A stretch of DNA of 64,000 bases from Acidiferrum sp963771295. GTDB taxonomy: Bacteria > Acidobacteriota > Terriglobia > Acidiferrales > UBA7541. Positions 45,205-54,228 of the stretch are shown one piece after another. Positions within the stretch are counted from its first letter, which is position 1. Every line of letters begins with the position of its first letter. A program made the translations under genes and the position numbers. A model generated the notes under the pieces. The model saw nothing but the letters and a program-made list of their open reading frames with translations. It did not search any database and was not told where the DNA came from. Location: NCBI GenBank assembly GCA_963771295.1, contig CAVYTB010000011.1:372001-436000 (forward strand). The letters run 5' to 3'.

Positions 45205-46572
45205 ATGGACTATAGCCACTGGAAGAGCCACTTCGAGGGTCGACTCCTAACACAAGCAGATGATGAGTATGCGGTGACGCGCCGAATTTGGAACGGCATG
45301 ATCGATAAGAAGCCGGCGCTGATTGTGCGATGTGCGTCTGCTGCCGACGTGCGTGCAGGCGTGAAGTTGGCGCGCGCCGAACGGATGACGATCAGTGTGC
45401 GGGGCGGCGGGCATGGCGTGGCGGGAAACGCAGTCTGCGACGGCGGAATGATGCTGGATCTTTCATTAATGAAACAGATTAGCGTCGATCCAATTGCGCG
45501 GGAGGCGACCGCGGGGGCAGGTCTGCTTTGGGGCGAGTTCGATCGTGCGACTCAGGCGCACGGTTTGGCGACGACTGGAGGGCAAGTTTCCCACACGGGG
45601 ATTGCCGGATTGACGCTCGGGGGCGGGCTTGGTTATTTGATGGGGAAACATGGCGCCACGTGCGACAACCTGCTGTCCGTGGACATCGTGACTGCGGACG
45701 GCGAAATGCTCACGGCTAGTGAAGAAGTGAACCGGGATTTGTTCTGGGCGATCCGCGGCGCCGGCGCAAATTTCGGTGTGGTAACGTCCTTCCGATACCG
45801 CGTGCATCCGCTGGATGAGGTCTTTGCGGGAATGCTGTTGCACCCGCGAGAGCGTGCAGCCGAGCTGATCGCTTTCCACCGAGAGTTTCTTTCCAACTCT
45901 CCCGACGAGCTTGATACGACCGTCGGTTTTCTCAACTCACCGGAAGGTTCGCCATTGGTGGGCATTATTGCAGTGTATGCCGGGTCGGCAATAGAGGGGC
46001 AGCGCGTTCTTGAGCCGCTTCGGAGATTTGGACCGCCGGTAGCGGACCTGATTCAGAGCATGCCTTACACGGCGATCCAGAGCATGCTCGACAATGCGGT
46101 TCCGATCGGGGACCGTTACTACTGGAAATCAAACTTTGTCGACGAACTTGATCCCGATTTCGCTCGTGTCTTGAGTGAGGGCGCCACAGCAATGCCCTCG
46201 CCGCATTCGATGATTCTTCTGTTTGAAATTAAAGGCGCAATCAAGCGGGCTTCAAAGGATGTTATGGCGTTCGATCATCGAGATGCAGGATTTGAACTTT
46301 CCATTATTGCGCACTGGTCGGACGCTGATAAAGATGAGGAAAATACGCGCTGGGCCCGCGAGGTATGGAGCGCATCCCAGCCGTTCGTTTCTTCGGCAGT
46401 GTACGCGAACCACCTGGGAGCAGACGAAGGACAAGCAAGGATCCGTGCGGCTTACGGCGCAAAGAAATATGAGAAGCTCGCAAACCTGAAAGCGAATTAC
46501 GATCCAGAGAATTTCTTCCATCTGAACCAAAATATCATCCCACAAGCGTCGCAAACCGAATCCGCATGTTAA
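45205..46572 (+). CDS. FAD-linked oxidase (berberine-bridge-like)
   Basis: 455-residue flavoprotein with an FAD-binding domain (VRGGGHGVAGNAVCDGG, His expected to bind FAD covalently; GIAGLTLGGGLGYL) and a C-terminal BBE segment YDPENFFHLNQNI. The Cys that makes a second link in bicovalent enzymes is not evident, so a single His bond is likely. Substrates of the group include sugars and alkaloid-like compounds; it is not decidable here. The ATG at 45205 has an ideal GGAGG five bases before it, so it is preferred to GTG 45190. No signal peptide is seen. It is convergent with the protease gene, with 5 bases between stops. Confidence 0.88.
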   Translation: MDYSHWKSHFEGRLLTQADDEYAVTRRIWNGMIDKKPALIVRCASAADVRAGVKLARAERMTISVRGGGHGVAGNAVCDGGMMLDLSLMKQISVDPIAREATAGAGLLWGEFDRATQAHGLATTGGQVSHTGIAGLTLGGGLGYLMGKHGATCDNLLSVDIVTADGEMLTASEEVNRDLFWAIRGAGANFGVVTSFRYRVHPLDEVFAGMLLHPRERAAELIAFHREFLSNSPDELDTTVGFLNSPEGSPLVGIIAVYAGSAIEGQRVLEPLRRFGPPVADLIQSMPYTAIQSMLDNAVPIGDRYYWKSNFVDELDPDFARVLSEGATAMPSPHSMILLFEIKGAIKRASKDVMAFDHRDAGFELSIIAHWSDADKDEENTRWAREVWSASQPFVSSAVYANHLGADEGQARIRAAYGAKKYEKLANLKANYDPENFFHLNQNIIPQASQTESAC

Positions 46573-46577
46573 GGGTC

Positions 46578-47932
46578 TCATTGCGACCTAAGATCGACTT
46601 TCAGGGTTAGTTTGCTGGAACGCGGCATTTCCAGCGTGCGGGAGTATTCGACGAAGCCTTGGGATTTCAGGACCACGGTATGTTGCCCGGTGGAAAGCTT
46701 GAGGGTGGCGGGCGTGTTGCCAACAAATTTTCCGTCGACGTAGATTTCGGCGGCGTCAGGATCCGAGGAAATCGTGACGACGCCGAAACCGTCGGTGGCT
46801 GAAGAAAAGGTGGGAAGTGCGTTCGGGGGAGTCGGCGGGGAAGATACCTCGGTGGTGGAGAGATCGGCCGAAAGTTCGGTTGCTGTGGTTGCGGTTGTTG
46901 TGGCGGGTGGCGCCAAGTCGCGATAAAACTTGCTCAGCACAGCGACTAAATCATTCGAGCTGAGAGCAAATCCGATGCCGGTAACGTTTTTGGTGATTAG
47001 TTTCAGGGTGCTCAGTCCGATCACTTCGCCTCGAGCATTTAGCAATGGTCCGCCCGAATTGCCGGGATTGATCGGAGCGTCGGTCTGAATCCACGTGCCG
47101 GGACCAGCCGCGGAAAACTTGCCAACCGCGCTGACGATGCCTTTCGTCACGCTGAACAACATGGCGTCCCCGGGATTGCCAATCGCCAGAACCGATTCGC
47201 CCTGGCGAACACTGGTGGCATCGGCCAGCGGCAGGTGCGGGAAAACATAATCCGGCGATGGCGGTGTGACCTTGGCGAGAGCGATGTCCAGATCCGCATC
47301 AATAAAAACGATTTTGGCATCCAATTGCACGCCATCAGCTAAAACCGCGACAAACGAAGAATCGCCGCGCGCGACGTGCGCGTTCGTTGCGAGCACTCCC
47401 GTGTCCGTCACAAAAAAGCCGGTGCCCGATTTATCCAGCGCTTTCAGGTACCCACCGCGGGCTTGGTGCGGCGAACAATCTCCTCTAACGAAAGTTCCGG
47501 CCGCAGCGCGATGGCTTGGGGCGTCAAAGTAGCGGTAACCGAACCAGTGAATGTGGAACCGACCGGATCAAGCTGCACCTCAAAATGGTCGGACTTGAAC
47601 AGCCAGTATTGCCCGTGATTGCGCCCGTGAAGATCGATCCACTGCATGGGGCCTTCGGTCAGCGCGATCTCGTGGGTGGCGTAACCGGGCAGCGAGACCC
47701 TGGCGACCATGGGGTGCTCCATCCGCTGGCCGATCACGCTGTGCGTTCGATGGAAATAGCCGCCCGGGAAAATCTTCTCGAAAGGTGTGGTGCCCGCGGC
47801 TACACCGTCGAGTTCGACTTTCGCGCCAGCAGGGGTGCTCGTAATCTTCAAACTTTGCGCGAGCGAAGAAGCGGCCAAACAAAACAGTAAAGAGGATAGA
47901 AACGCCAAGCGAGCGGGACGGAAGCGCGGCAT
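46578..47932 (-). pseudogene. S1C trypsin-like protease with PEGA domains, frameshifted
   Basis: Envelope serine protease with an N-terminal signal (LAFLSSLLFCLAASSLAQ) and a PEGA domain (LKITSTPAGAKVELDG). The protease core has His in TNAHVARGD, Asp in DADLDIALAKV and Ser in NPGNSGGPLL. A second PEGA domain closes it (VVTISSDPDAAEIYVDGKFVG). The frame breaks near 47447-47456: RRTKPAVGT-stop, while YLKALDKSGTGFFVTDTG continues in another frame. Adding one base (AVVYLKAL) restores continuity. Only one base is lost, so a sequencing error cannot be excluded. All triad residues are in the downstream part. Confidence 0.85.
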
Positions 47933-47993
47933 GAGAGGGTGCTCTGCGGCGAGTATACTGAGAAATACCTATAAAGAAAAGAGAAACATGGCG

Positions 47994-48995
47994 TCACGCT
48001 TCAGCGATCCTGGGTCGGTACCCGCTGCAACTGAGGACCGGAAGGCGCGGATATTTTGGGAAGCGTGGATCAGATTCGGACAGCCGGCAAAGTAGGAAGC
48101 GCGAGCCTTTCGCGGATTCGATTGGCCTGGCGTGCTGGCAATCATCGCAAAGACCAAAGGTTTTCGTTTGTGGATCAGTTAATCTGGCGCTGGGCATCGC
48201 AATAATCGCTCCCACGCACAACTGAGTGGCGTGACCGCAGGCCGCTATGGATTCGGCTTCGGCCGATGCGGGCGGATTCGGTTTTTCGAAGCGCGATTCG
48301 TCGATGTGTACATTTACTTCAATATTGGTCGCCGTGATTTTCTGCGGTTGCGTGGGGCTGGCGCTGTTGGACTCGACCAAAAACGGATATTTCAGGCCAT
48401 CCACTTCGCGATAATCGCGAAAGAAGGTTTCAATCAGCACGTCTTTGTCGCCCTCTTTGGTAGTCACCACCGATTCGAGCAGCAGCCCGGAGTTGGCGTC
48501 AAAATAAAAGTAGCGAACGTCGCCGTTCTTGTTTGTGAGCTTCAGTTTATACGCCGGCTTGCCTTGCAGTTCTGCTTTGCCGACATACTCCACCTGATTG
48601 CCTTTCTTCTTGTAGTCGATGAACGGCCCTTCGAAGTCCGCTTCTTCCCCGATATTACTGATGTCCTTTTCGGTCATGGGTTCGACGGCCGGCACTCCGG
48701 CGAATGGATTGTAAATCCAACCGGCGGATTTGCCGTCGTAGGTGCGAATCAGCGTCTGGCCGTTCAGCGTTAGCTCGGTGTGCAATTTCATGGGGCGTTC
48801 CCGTTCCACCACGTATGTGCCATCTTCGCCTGGACCGAACGAGAGGGTACCGCTAATGCGTTCCGATTGAAGCGCCTTGATCTTGGCCAGGCCGCCGCGA
48901 GCGGCAATATATTTGACGATAACGGTGTCGGCGGTTTGCGCAGAAAGCGCTAGCGGGAATAATGCGACGGCGATCGCGGCGAGGAATTTTCGCAT
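47994..48995 (-). CDS. LolA-like lipoprotein-sorting protein with an extra Cys-rich tail
   Basis: 333 residues from ATG 48995. Signal peptide (FLAAIAVALFPLALSAQ), then a LolA/LolB-type beta-rich domain (ADTVIVKYIAARGGLAKIKA ... GQTLIRTYDGKSAGW). The lipoprotein-carrier-like part should end near residue 247. The remaining ~85 residues differ: CDDC ... LC ... SCSGY gives four cysteines in an arrangement typical of a small zinc-binding protein. An internal ATG at 48197 has GGGAG upstream and could make that 67-residue piece alone. Either a stop has been lost or the fusion is natural. It lies 61 bases upstream of the protease relic, same strand. Confidence 0.75.
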   Translation of the reverse strand: MRKFLAAIAVALFPLALSAQTADTVIVKYIAARGGLAKIKALQSERISGTLSFGPGEDGTYVVERERPMKLHTELTLNGQTLIRTYDGKSAGWIYNPFAGVPAVEPMTEKDISNIGEEADFEGPFIDYKKKGNQVEYVGKAELQGKPAYKLKLTNKNGDVRYFYFDANSGLLLESVVTTKEGDKDVLIETFFRDYREVDGLKYPFLVESNSASPTQPQKITATNIEVNVHIDESRFEKPNPPASAEAESIAACGHATQLCVGAIIAMPSARLTDPQTKTFGLCDDCQHARPIESAKGSRFLLCRLSESDPRFPKYPRLPVLSCSGYRPRIAEA

Positions 48996-49169
48996 GAAGA
49001 AGGTTCCTGGTGCGGCGGGGTGGCGGCGCGGCACTTAAGAATGGTAGAGGGACTGCGGATGGGGGTCAATGGGCTGCGGCCCGTGGCGGCGGGCTGGCAC
49101 AAAAGCCAGGGTTACACGGAAGAAGGCGTACGCCGCCCTTCGAAGCCCGGGACAGGCTGAAGGCGTCCG

Positions 49170-52100
49170 CTATTCCTTCAACGTGAAGGTGTACGAGCCG
49201 GGTTCGGCGGTGAATACCTGCGCGCCATTCTCGCTGCGCACAAAATGCAGCCATTGATTTTGACGCACATCTTTGCCGTCGACGAGGACAGACGTTTTTT
49301 CCGTCGCCGGCAGAACGATCAACGCGCTCGCGTTGGCGGGAATAACAGCTTTCCAGGTAGTGAGATTTCCCGAGACCGTCCACGCGGATTCGATGGGACC
49401 GTACGGCGACTGGTAAGTGGCCTCGACGCTGCCAAGTTTGGCATCAAAAGTTGGATGTAAAAGGATGTGATGAAAGCCGGGATCCGCAGGATCGAAATCG
49501 ATGCCGGCCGCGAAACGGTACAGCCAGCCGCCCACGGCTCCGTAGGCGTAGTGATTGAAGGAATTCATCTGCGGGTCGTCGAGTTTTTGATTGCCGTTCC
49601 AGCGCTCCCACATGGTTGTGGCGCCATGGTCAATCATGTAGCCCCAGGAAGGATATTGCGTATTCAGCAGCAAGCGGTAGGCAACGTCGGCGTGTCCGGT
49701 GCGCGTGAGCGTTTCCAGCAGAGCGGGCGTCCCCAGGAAGCCCGTGCCGATGGTCCACTGACGAGCGGCAATTTTGGCGACGAGTTTGTCCGCAGCCGCC
49801 GCGCGCAGATTCTGCGGCAACAAATTCATTTGCAGCGCCAGAACGTAACCGGTCTGGGTGTCGACAGGAATCTTGGGAGCATTTTCAGCGGGAGGCGCGG
49901 CGGCGTTGAGTTTGCTGTCCAGCGCGCCGACGAAGCCGTTAGGTTGCACGTAGGCTTTGTTGAACGCGACTTTGATTTTTTCGAAGAGGTCACCGTATTT
50001 TTTGGCCTCGTTATCGCGGTGCAGTGCGATGCCCATCTGCTGCATCAGTGACACGTCGTAGGCCCACAGGGCGGTAGCCAGTAACTCCTCGGAAGTGTGC
50101 TCGTCTGGAGCCAGCCAATCGCCGAACGCGATGCCATAATTTTTCCTCCAAAGATAATCTGGATTCGCGGATTGAATGGCGGAAAGGTAGCGCTCCATGG
50201 CCGCCCAATTCTGCTCCGCCACTCGCGTGTCGCCGTACTGCGACCAGGCGGTCCACGGGATGATGACCCCCGCATCGCTCCACCCTGCGGCGGATTCGGC
50301 GCTGGACGTTACCGTGCCCGGTGCGAAAATGCCGAACATGTCGGTGCCCGACTGCGTGCCGCGAAGGTCGCCGGTGAATTTTTGGGAGAACGTGGCGAGG
50401 TCCATGTTGTAAGCGGCGGTTCGCCAAAAGACCTGGGCGTCGGCGCTCCAGCCGAGGCGTTCGTCGCGCTGCGGGCAATCGGTGGGCACGCTGATAAAAT
50501 TCGAGCGCTGGCCCCACAGAATATTGCTCCAGAGCTGATTGATCATGGAGCTTGCGGAGTGAAATTGCATGGTGAACGGGGCGTCGGTGTGCAGAACGAC
50601 GGCTTTGACGGCGGCAATATCCGGCGGAGTGGACAAGCCGGTCAGTTCCACGTAGCGGAATCCGTGAAACGTAAAGCGCGCCTGATACTCCTCGGTCCCT
50701 TTTCCGTAAAGAATGAAGCGGTCCGTGGCTTTTGCGGTGCGCAGGTTATCGGTATAGAGAGTGCCGTCGTCATTCAGGATTTCCGCAAAACGCAGCTGCA
50801 CTTGCGAGCCGGCAGCGCCGGAAATGCGCAGACGCGCCACACCGGCAAGATTCTGCCCAAAATCATAAATGGTGACACCCGGCTTGGGAGTGGTGATGGT
50901 TTTGGCGTCGAGAAGTTTTTCGACGCGGACCGGCGGAAAGGCTTGCGCGATGATTGCCGGCTCAAGCGGATGAATGAGTTCGGCCGGCTTCCACTTTGTG
51001 TCGTTGAAGCTAGCGGTATCCCAGCCAGGCTGCTCGCGACGCGCGTCGTATGTCTCGCCGTCGTAAATTTCGGCTTGCAGGATGGGCGAATCATCAGCGT
51101 GCCAGGATTCGTCCGTGGCGATCCATTCCACCGAGCCGTCGGCTTGTTCGATGCGGAGCTGCGCGCGAAGAGCGGGCGGCGTGTTGCCATAGTTGTAGCC
51201 TTTGCCGACCCACATCAGCGGGGTGGTGTACCAAGCGGGAGCGAGATAAGCGGCCAGCGCGTTTTTGCCTTCGCTGAGCTGCTGCGTTACGTCGTAAACC
51301 TGGTAGGGAACGCGAAGGCGGTAGTCCGTCCAACCCGGACTGAGTATCTGGTCGCCAACGCGGCGGCCGTTCAGATGGAATTCATACGCGCCCAAAGCCG
51401 TGACGTAAAGGCGCGCGGATTTCACGGGCTTCGCAATGGCAAATCCGCGTCGCAGGATTTTCACGCTGTCGGTGGGCAGCGGCATGCCCAGCGCGGCGTC
51501 GTCCATCGGGGAGCCGGAGAACACATAAGTTTCGGCGGCGTTCCATCGGGAATCGTCGAAGCCTGCGGCAGTCCATCCGGCGGAGGCATTCAGCATGCTT
51601 TTCCAGCGCCCATCGCTTGGAAACACGGCGAAGGTCCCGTCCTGCGACTCCACGATCAGGCAAGCGCTCATCGGCGTCCGGCTCTCCTCGCCCTTCGTCC
51701 CGGAGTCAGGGGAGTGATAACGAATGATTTCGACCGCCAGTCTGTTTTTGCCGGAGCGCAGTTGCGCGGTGACGTCGGCGCGCGCGTACGTCTGCCAGGG
51801 GCTTTTCTTCGACGGAGGCAGAGGCTGCGCGGTGACCACCTGTTTGCCGTTCAGCCATGCGGCGGCGGTATCCTGTCCGGTGACGTAGAGCGAAGCATGC
51901 TTGACGGTTTTCTGAAGTTCAAAGGACAAAAGGAAATCGTGATGAGACTCGCCCGAAGCTTTGTAGCTCGCATCGCTCTTGTTGCTGATCCATTCAGCTT
52001 TGGACTCGCGCAGCAGAGGGTGCTCCGTGCTTTCTGAACCGATCCATTTCGCGCGCCAGTTCTCGGGTTTCAGAACACCCGTTTCAAACCACGCGACGTC

Positions 52101-52520
52101 GCTTGCAGGATAAGGCTGCGAGTCCTGATTCCACAGTAGCACGCGCCAGAAATAGCGCTTCTCCGCAAGCAAAGAGCTTCCGCCGTAAGCCACGCCAACT
52201 GATTGTCCGGAGGTGACGCGCCCGCTGTCCCAAATGTCCGCTTTGCCGGTGGCGAGCGATTCGGGATTGCTGGCCACCTGGAGTTGGTAGGCGCTTTGAC
52301 GTGCGCCGAACCTCGAATCAAGCAATTGCCAGGAAAATATCGGAGAAGGGTCGTCGATGCCGAGCGGATTGCTGAGAGAATCGCAGATCAGGTGGACCGG
52401 TTTCCCACTGTCGGGGGGCGATGCGAGTGTTGTGGAAACAACAACAGACGCGAGCAATACCGCCAGCGCAGACCGATGCACAACGCAAACCAGCGATGAA
52501 CTCAGAATGCCTTTGCTCAT
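49170..52520 (-). CDS. Alpha-L-rhamnosidase (GH78), secreted
   Basis: 1,116-residue enzyme cleaving terminal L-rhamnose from plant or microbial glycans. Signal peptide near SALAVLLASVVVSTTLA. N-terminal beta-sandwich modules come first: the family-typical NPLGIDDPSPIFSWQL and an inserted lectin-like domain with LYVTGQDTAAAWLNGKQV. The (alpha/alpha)6 catalytic barrel follows, with the conserved STDCPQRDERLGWSADAQ (acid and Asp/Glu) and MWERWNG (base Glu). The motifs are complete, so it should be active. It is alone on its strand. The TonB receptor 4 kb away could import products, but no direct link is shown. Confidence 0.92.
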   Translation of the reverse strand: MSKGILSSSLVCVVHRSALAVLLASVVVSTTLASPPDSGKPVHLICDSLSNPLGIDDPSPIFSWQLLDSRFGARQSAYQLQVASNPESLATGKADIWDSGRVTSGQSVGVAYGGSSLLAEKRYFWRVLLWNQDSQPYPASDVAWFETGVLKPENWRAKWIGSESTEHPLLRESKAEWISNKSDASYKASGESHHDFLLSFELQKTVKHASLYVTGQDTAAAWLNGKQVVTAQPLPPSKKSPWQTYARADVTAQLRSGKNRLAVEIIRYHSPDSGTKGEESRTPMSACLIVESQDGTFAVFPSDGRWKSMLNASAGWTAAGFDDSRWNAAETYVFSGSPMDDAALGMPLPTDSVKILRRGFAIAKPVKSARLYVTALGAYEFHLNGRRVGDQILSPGWTDYRLRVPYQVYDVTQQLSEGKNALAAYLAPAWYTTPLMWVGKGYNYGNTPPALRAQLRIEQADGSVEWIATDESWHADDSPILQAEIYDGETYDARREQPGWDTASFNDTKWKPAELIHPLEPAIIAQAFPPVRVEKLLDAKTITTPKPGVTIYDFGQNLAGVARLRISGAAGSQVQLRFAEILNDDGTLYTDNLRTAKATDRFILYGKGTEEYQARFTFHGFRYVELTGLSTPPDIAAVKAVVLHTDAPFTMQFHSASSMINQLWSNILWGQRSNFISVPTDCPQRDERLGWSADAQVFWRTAAYNMDLATFSQKFTGDLRGTQSGTDMFGIFAPGTVTSSAESAAGWSDAGVIIPWTAWSQYGDTRVAEQNWAAMERYLSAIQSANPDYLWRKNYGIAFGDWLAPDEHTSEELLATALWAYDVSLMQQMGIALHRDNEAKKYGDLFEKIKVAFNKAYVQPNGFVGALDSKLNAAAPPAENAPKIPVDTQTGYVLALQMNLLPQNLRAAAADKLVAKIAARQWTIGTGFLGTPALLETLTRTGHADVAYRLLLNTQYPSWGYMIDHGATTMWERWNGNQKLDDPQMNSFNHYAYGAVGGWLYRFAAGIDFDPADPGFHHILLHPTFDAKLGSVEATYQSPYGPIESAWTVSGNLTTWKAVIPANASALIVLPATEKTSVLVDGKDVRQNQWLHFVRSENGAQVFTAEPGSYTFTLKE

Positions 52521-52571
52521 GAGGCCTCACACGGGATGTAGTTGGAGCGAGCAGCTCTACAGTAGCAGATA

Positions 52572-52597
52572 TCAGTAATCAGGTATTAGTAATCAGG
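52572..52597. repeat. Partial copy of the TCAGTAATCAG repeat family
   Basis: AGTAATCAGG occurs at 52574-52583 and again at 52588-52597, within a segment TCAGTAATCAGGTATTAGTA. It shares the TCAGTAATCAG core with the large inverted repeat at 57554-57831. It lies between the divergent GH78 and HdeD genes. Confidence 0.45.
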
Positions 52598-52766
52598 AAT
52601 CGGGGTCAGGCAACCTGGAGCGGGGTTCCTCTTGATCTTTCAGTTTGCTCACTCGCGCCTTTCTTGAGGTAGAATGGGCGCGAATCCGCCCTGATTACTT
52701 TGAGGCCACCGGAAATCGTCCAGCGGCTGGCCTGCTCCAAACATTGCGCGCAAGTGGAGGTGTCAA

Positions 52767-53348
52767 ATGGCGACTGCGAATGTCAGTCACGGGTTGCGTG
52801 GACCGGCAGCGGTGGCGAAGACGATCACGGGTTGGTTCATCGCCATGGCGGTGCTGTTTATCATTTTAGGGATACTGGCAATCATCGAACCGGGGATCGC
52901 GGGGCTGGCGGTGACGCTGCTGGTCGGATGGGTTTTGATTTTCGGCGCGGTGGCTCACTTTGTGACTGCGTTCAAGGGAGGCGGGACGAAGCAAGTAATC
53001 GGGCAGGTGCTGATCGGGCTGGTGTATCTGATCGGCGGCCTGTACTTCCTGACGCACACCATCATGGGGGTCGCTACACTCACACTGCTGCTGGGCGGAA
53101 TTTTCCTGGCCGAGGGTGTGATCGAAATTGTGGCGTATTTCAAAACCCGTCTGGAGGGCGCATCGGGGTGGCTGCTGTTTAACGGGATTGTGACCCTGCT
53201 GCTGGCGTGTTTGATTCTGTTCCACTGGCCGTCCAGTTCGGTGTGGGCGATTGGAACGCTGGTGGGGATCAATCTGCTAATGACGGGCATTTCGCGGCTG
53301 ATGTTTGGCCTGGCAGCGCGGAAACTGGCGACGCGCGTCGCGGCGTAA
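52767..53348 (+). CDS. hdeD: HdeD-family membrane protein
   Basis: 193-residue protein with six predicted transmembrane helices (for example FIAMAVLFIILGILAIIEPG, LIGLVYLIGGLYFLTHTIMG and LLFNGIVTLLLACLILFHWP), matching the HdeD/DUF308 pattern of three pairs. Family members are linked to acid resistance, but function elsewhere is unproven. ATG 52767 follows GGAGG at 52755-52759. It is convergent with the next gene, with an inverted repeat in between. Confidence 0.85.
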   Translation: MATANVSHGLRGPAAVAKTITGWFIAMAVLFIILGILAIIEPGIAGLAVTLLVGWVLIFGAVAHFVTAFKGGGTKQVIGQVLIGLVYLIGGLYFLTHTIMGVATLTLLLGGIFLAEGVIEIVAYFKTRLEGASGWLLFNGIVTLLLACLILFHWPSSSVWAIGTLVGINLLMTGISRLMFGLAARKLATRVAA

Positions 53349-53357
53349 GAAAGTGTT

Positions 53358-53516
53358 CAGTTCTCAGTATTCAGTTTTCAGTTTAGATCCGAGTCGTGAT
53401 GTCCGGCTGCCGTTCTGCTCGGCTGCGCTCGCAGTGCGGGTGGGTGCAGTGTTCCTTTCCGAAACTTAAAGCTCATAACTGAAAACTGAGAACTGAGAAC
53501 TGAGAACTGAGAACTG
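53358..53516. repeat. Inverted repeat and heptamer array between convergent genes
   Basis: Left arm 53358-53383 (CAGTTCTCAGTATTCAGTTT...) pairs with right arm 53477-53502 (AACTGAAAACTGAGAACTGA...) at about 24 of 26 positions. The right side continues as four tandem ACTGAGA-type heptamers to 53516. The right end lies only 2 bases from the stop of the leftward gene. The ~90-base interior has no gene. Confidence 0.7.
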
Positions 53517-53518
53517 CT

Positions 53519-54043
53519 TTATTTCGTCCGTGTGAACGTGAATAGATCCGTTTCCTTCTTGCCGTGGTCGCTGTAGTTCCAGATTTGCGACAGGCGATCT
53601 TTGTCCTCGAAGGTGATGCTCAGGCCCACCATGTGGCCGTCGTCCGGCGTCTTCAACCCCGTGGCACGAAGGAAGCTGAAGTCCATTTGCTTGCTGGCAG
53701 CGGGCAGCGGCTGGCTCTGCAGAACGGGCTGGTTCCCGGCGGAACAGTAGTGAGTTAGGAGGATACGGTTTCCCTCGATCGAATACATGCTGATCATCTC
53801 CGCGCCATTTGCGGAGGTGTGCCGCTCCATCAGGACACTGCCGTTGGACACCAGCTCAAAGGTGAGATGCACGACGTTGCCGTGCTGATCTTTTCCCTGC
53901 CAGCTGCCCACCAGGGTTTTCAGCTTGTCGAACATGGCGTTGGAGGAGGGGGGGGGCATGGTCTGGGCGGTGGTCTGCGCGGGCAGGTTGCAAGCTGCGG
54001 CCAGAACCAATATGGCAACGAACGAAAGACGACGGCAAATCAT
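53519..54043 (-). CDS. Small secreted protein of unknown function
   Basis: 174 residues with a signal peptide (RLSFVAILVLAAACNLPAQ) and a compact beta-rich domain of the DUF1579-like layout: FDKLKTLVGSWQGKDQHGN near the start and IWNYSDHGKKETDLFTFTR at the end. Function is unknown. The start ATG 54043 has GGGGAGG upstream; the frame continues further up but over a divergent promoter. It is divergent from mltD. Confidence 0.75.
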   Translation of the reverse strand: MICRRLSFVAILVLAAACNLPAQTTAQTMPPPSSNAMFDKLKTLVGSWQGKDQHGNVVHLTFELVSNGSVLMERHTSANGAEMISMYSIEGNRILLTHYCSAGNQPVLQSQPLPAASKQMDFSFLRATGLKTPDDGHMVGLSITFEDKDRLSQIWNYSDHGKKETDLFTFTRTK

Positions 54044-54228
54044 GAAAGCCTCCCCGAGAATGTGCGGTAAGAATGAGCAAGAGAATTCTGGCGCAGAATG
54101 CGGCGATTGTCGAGTGCCCGCCGTCCGGTGACTGCGGGGTGGGCTGAAACGAAGGGTTGCGGCATGCGCTACGGCCAGGGGGTGGAAAGCGTTGACCGCG
54201 AGCGCAAGCCCTCCGTACCATGGAATAG

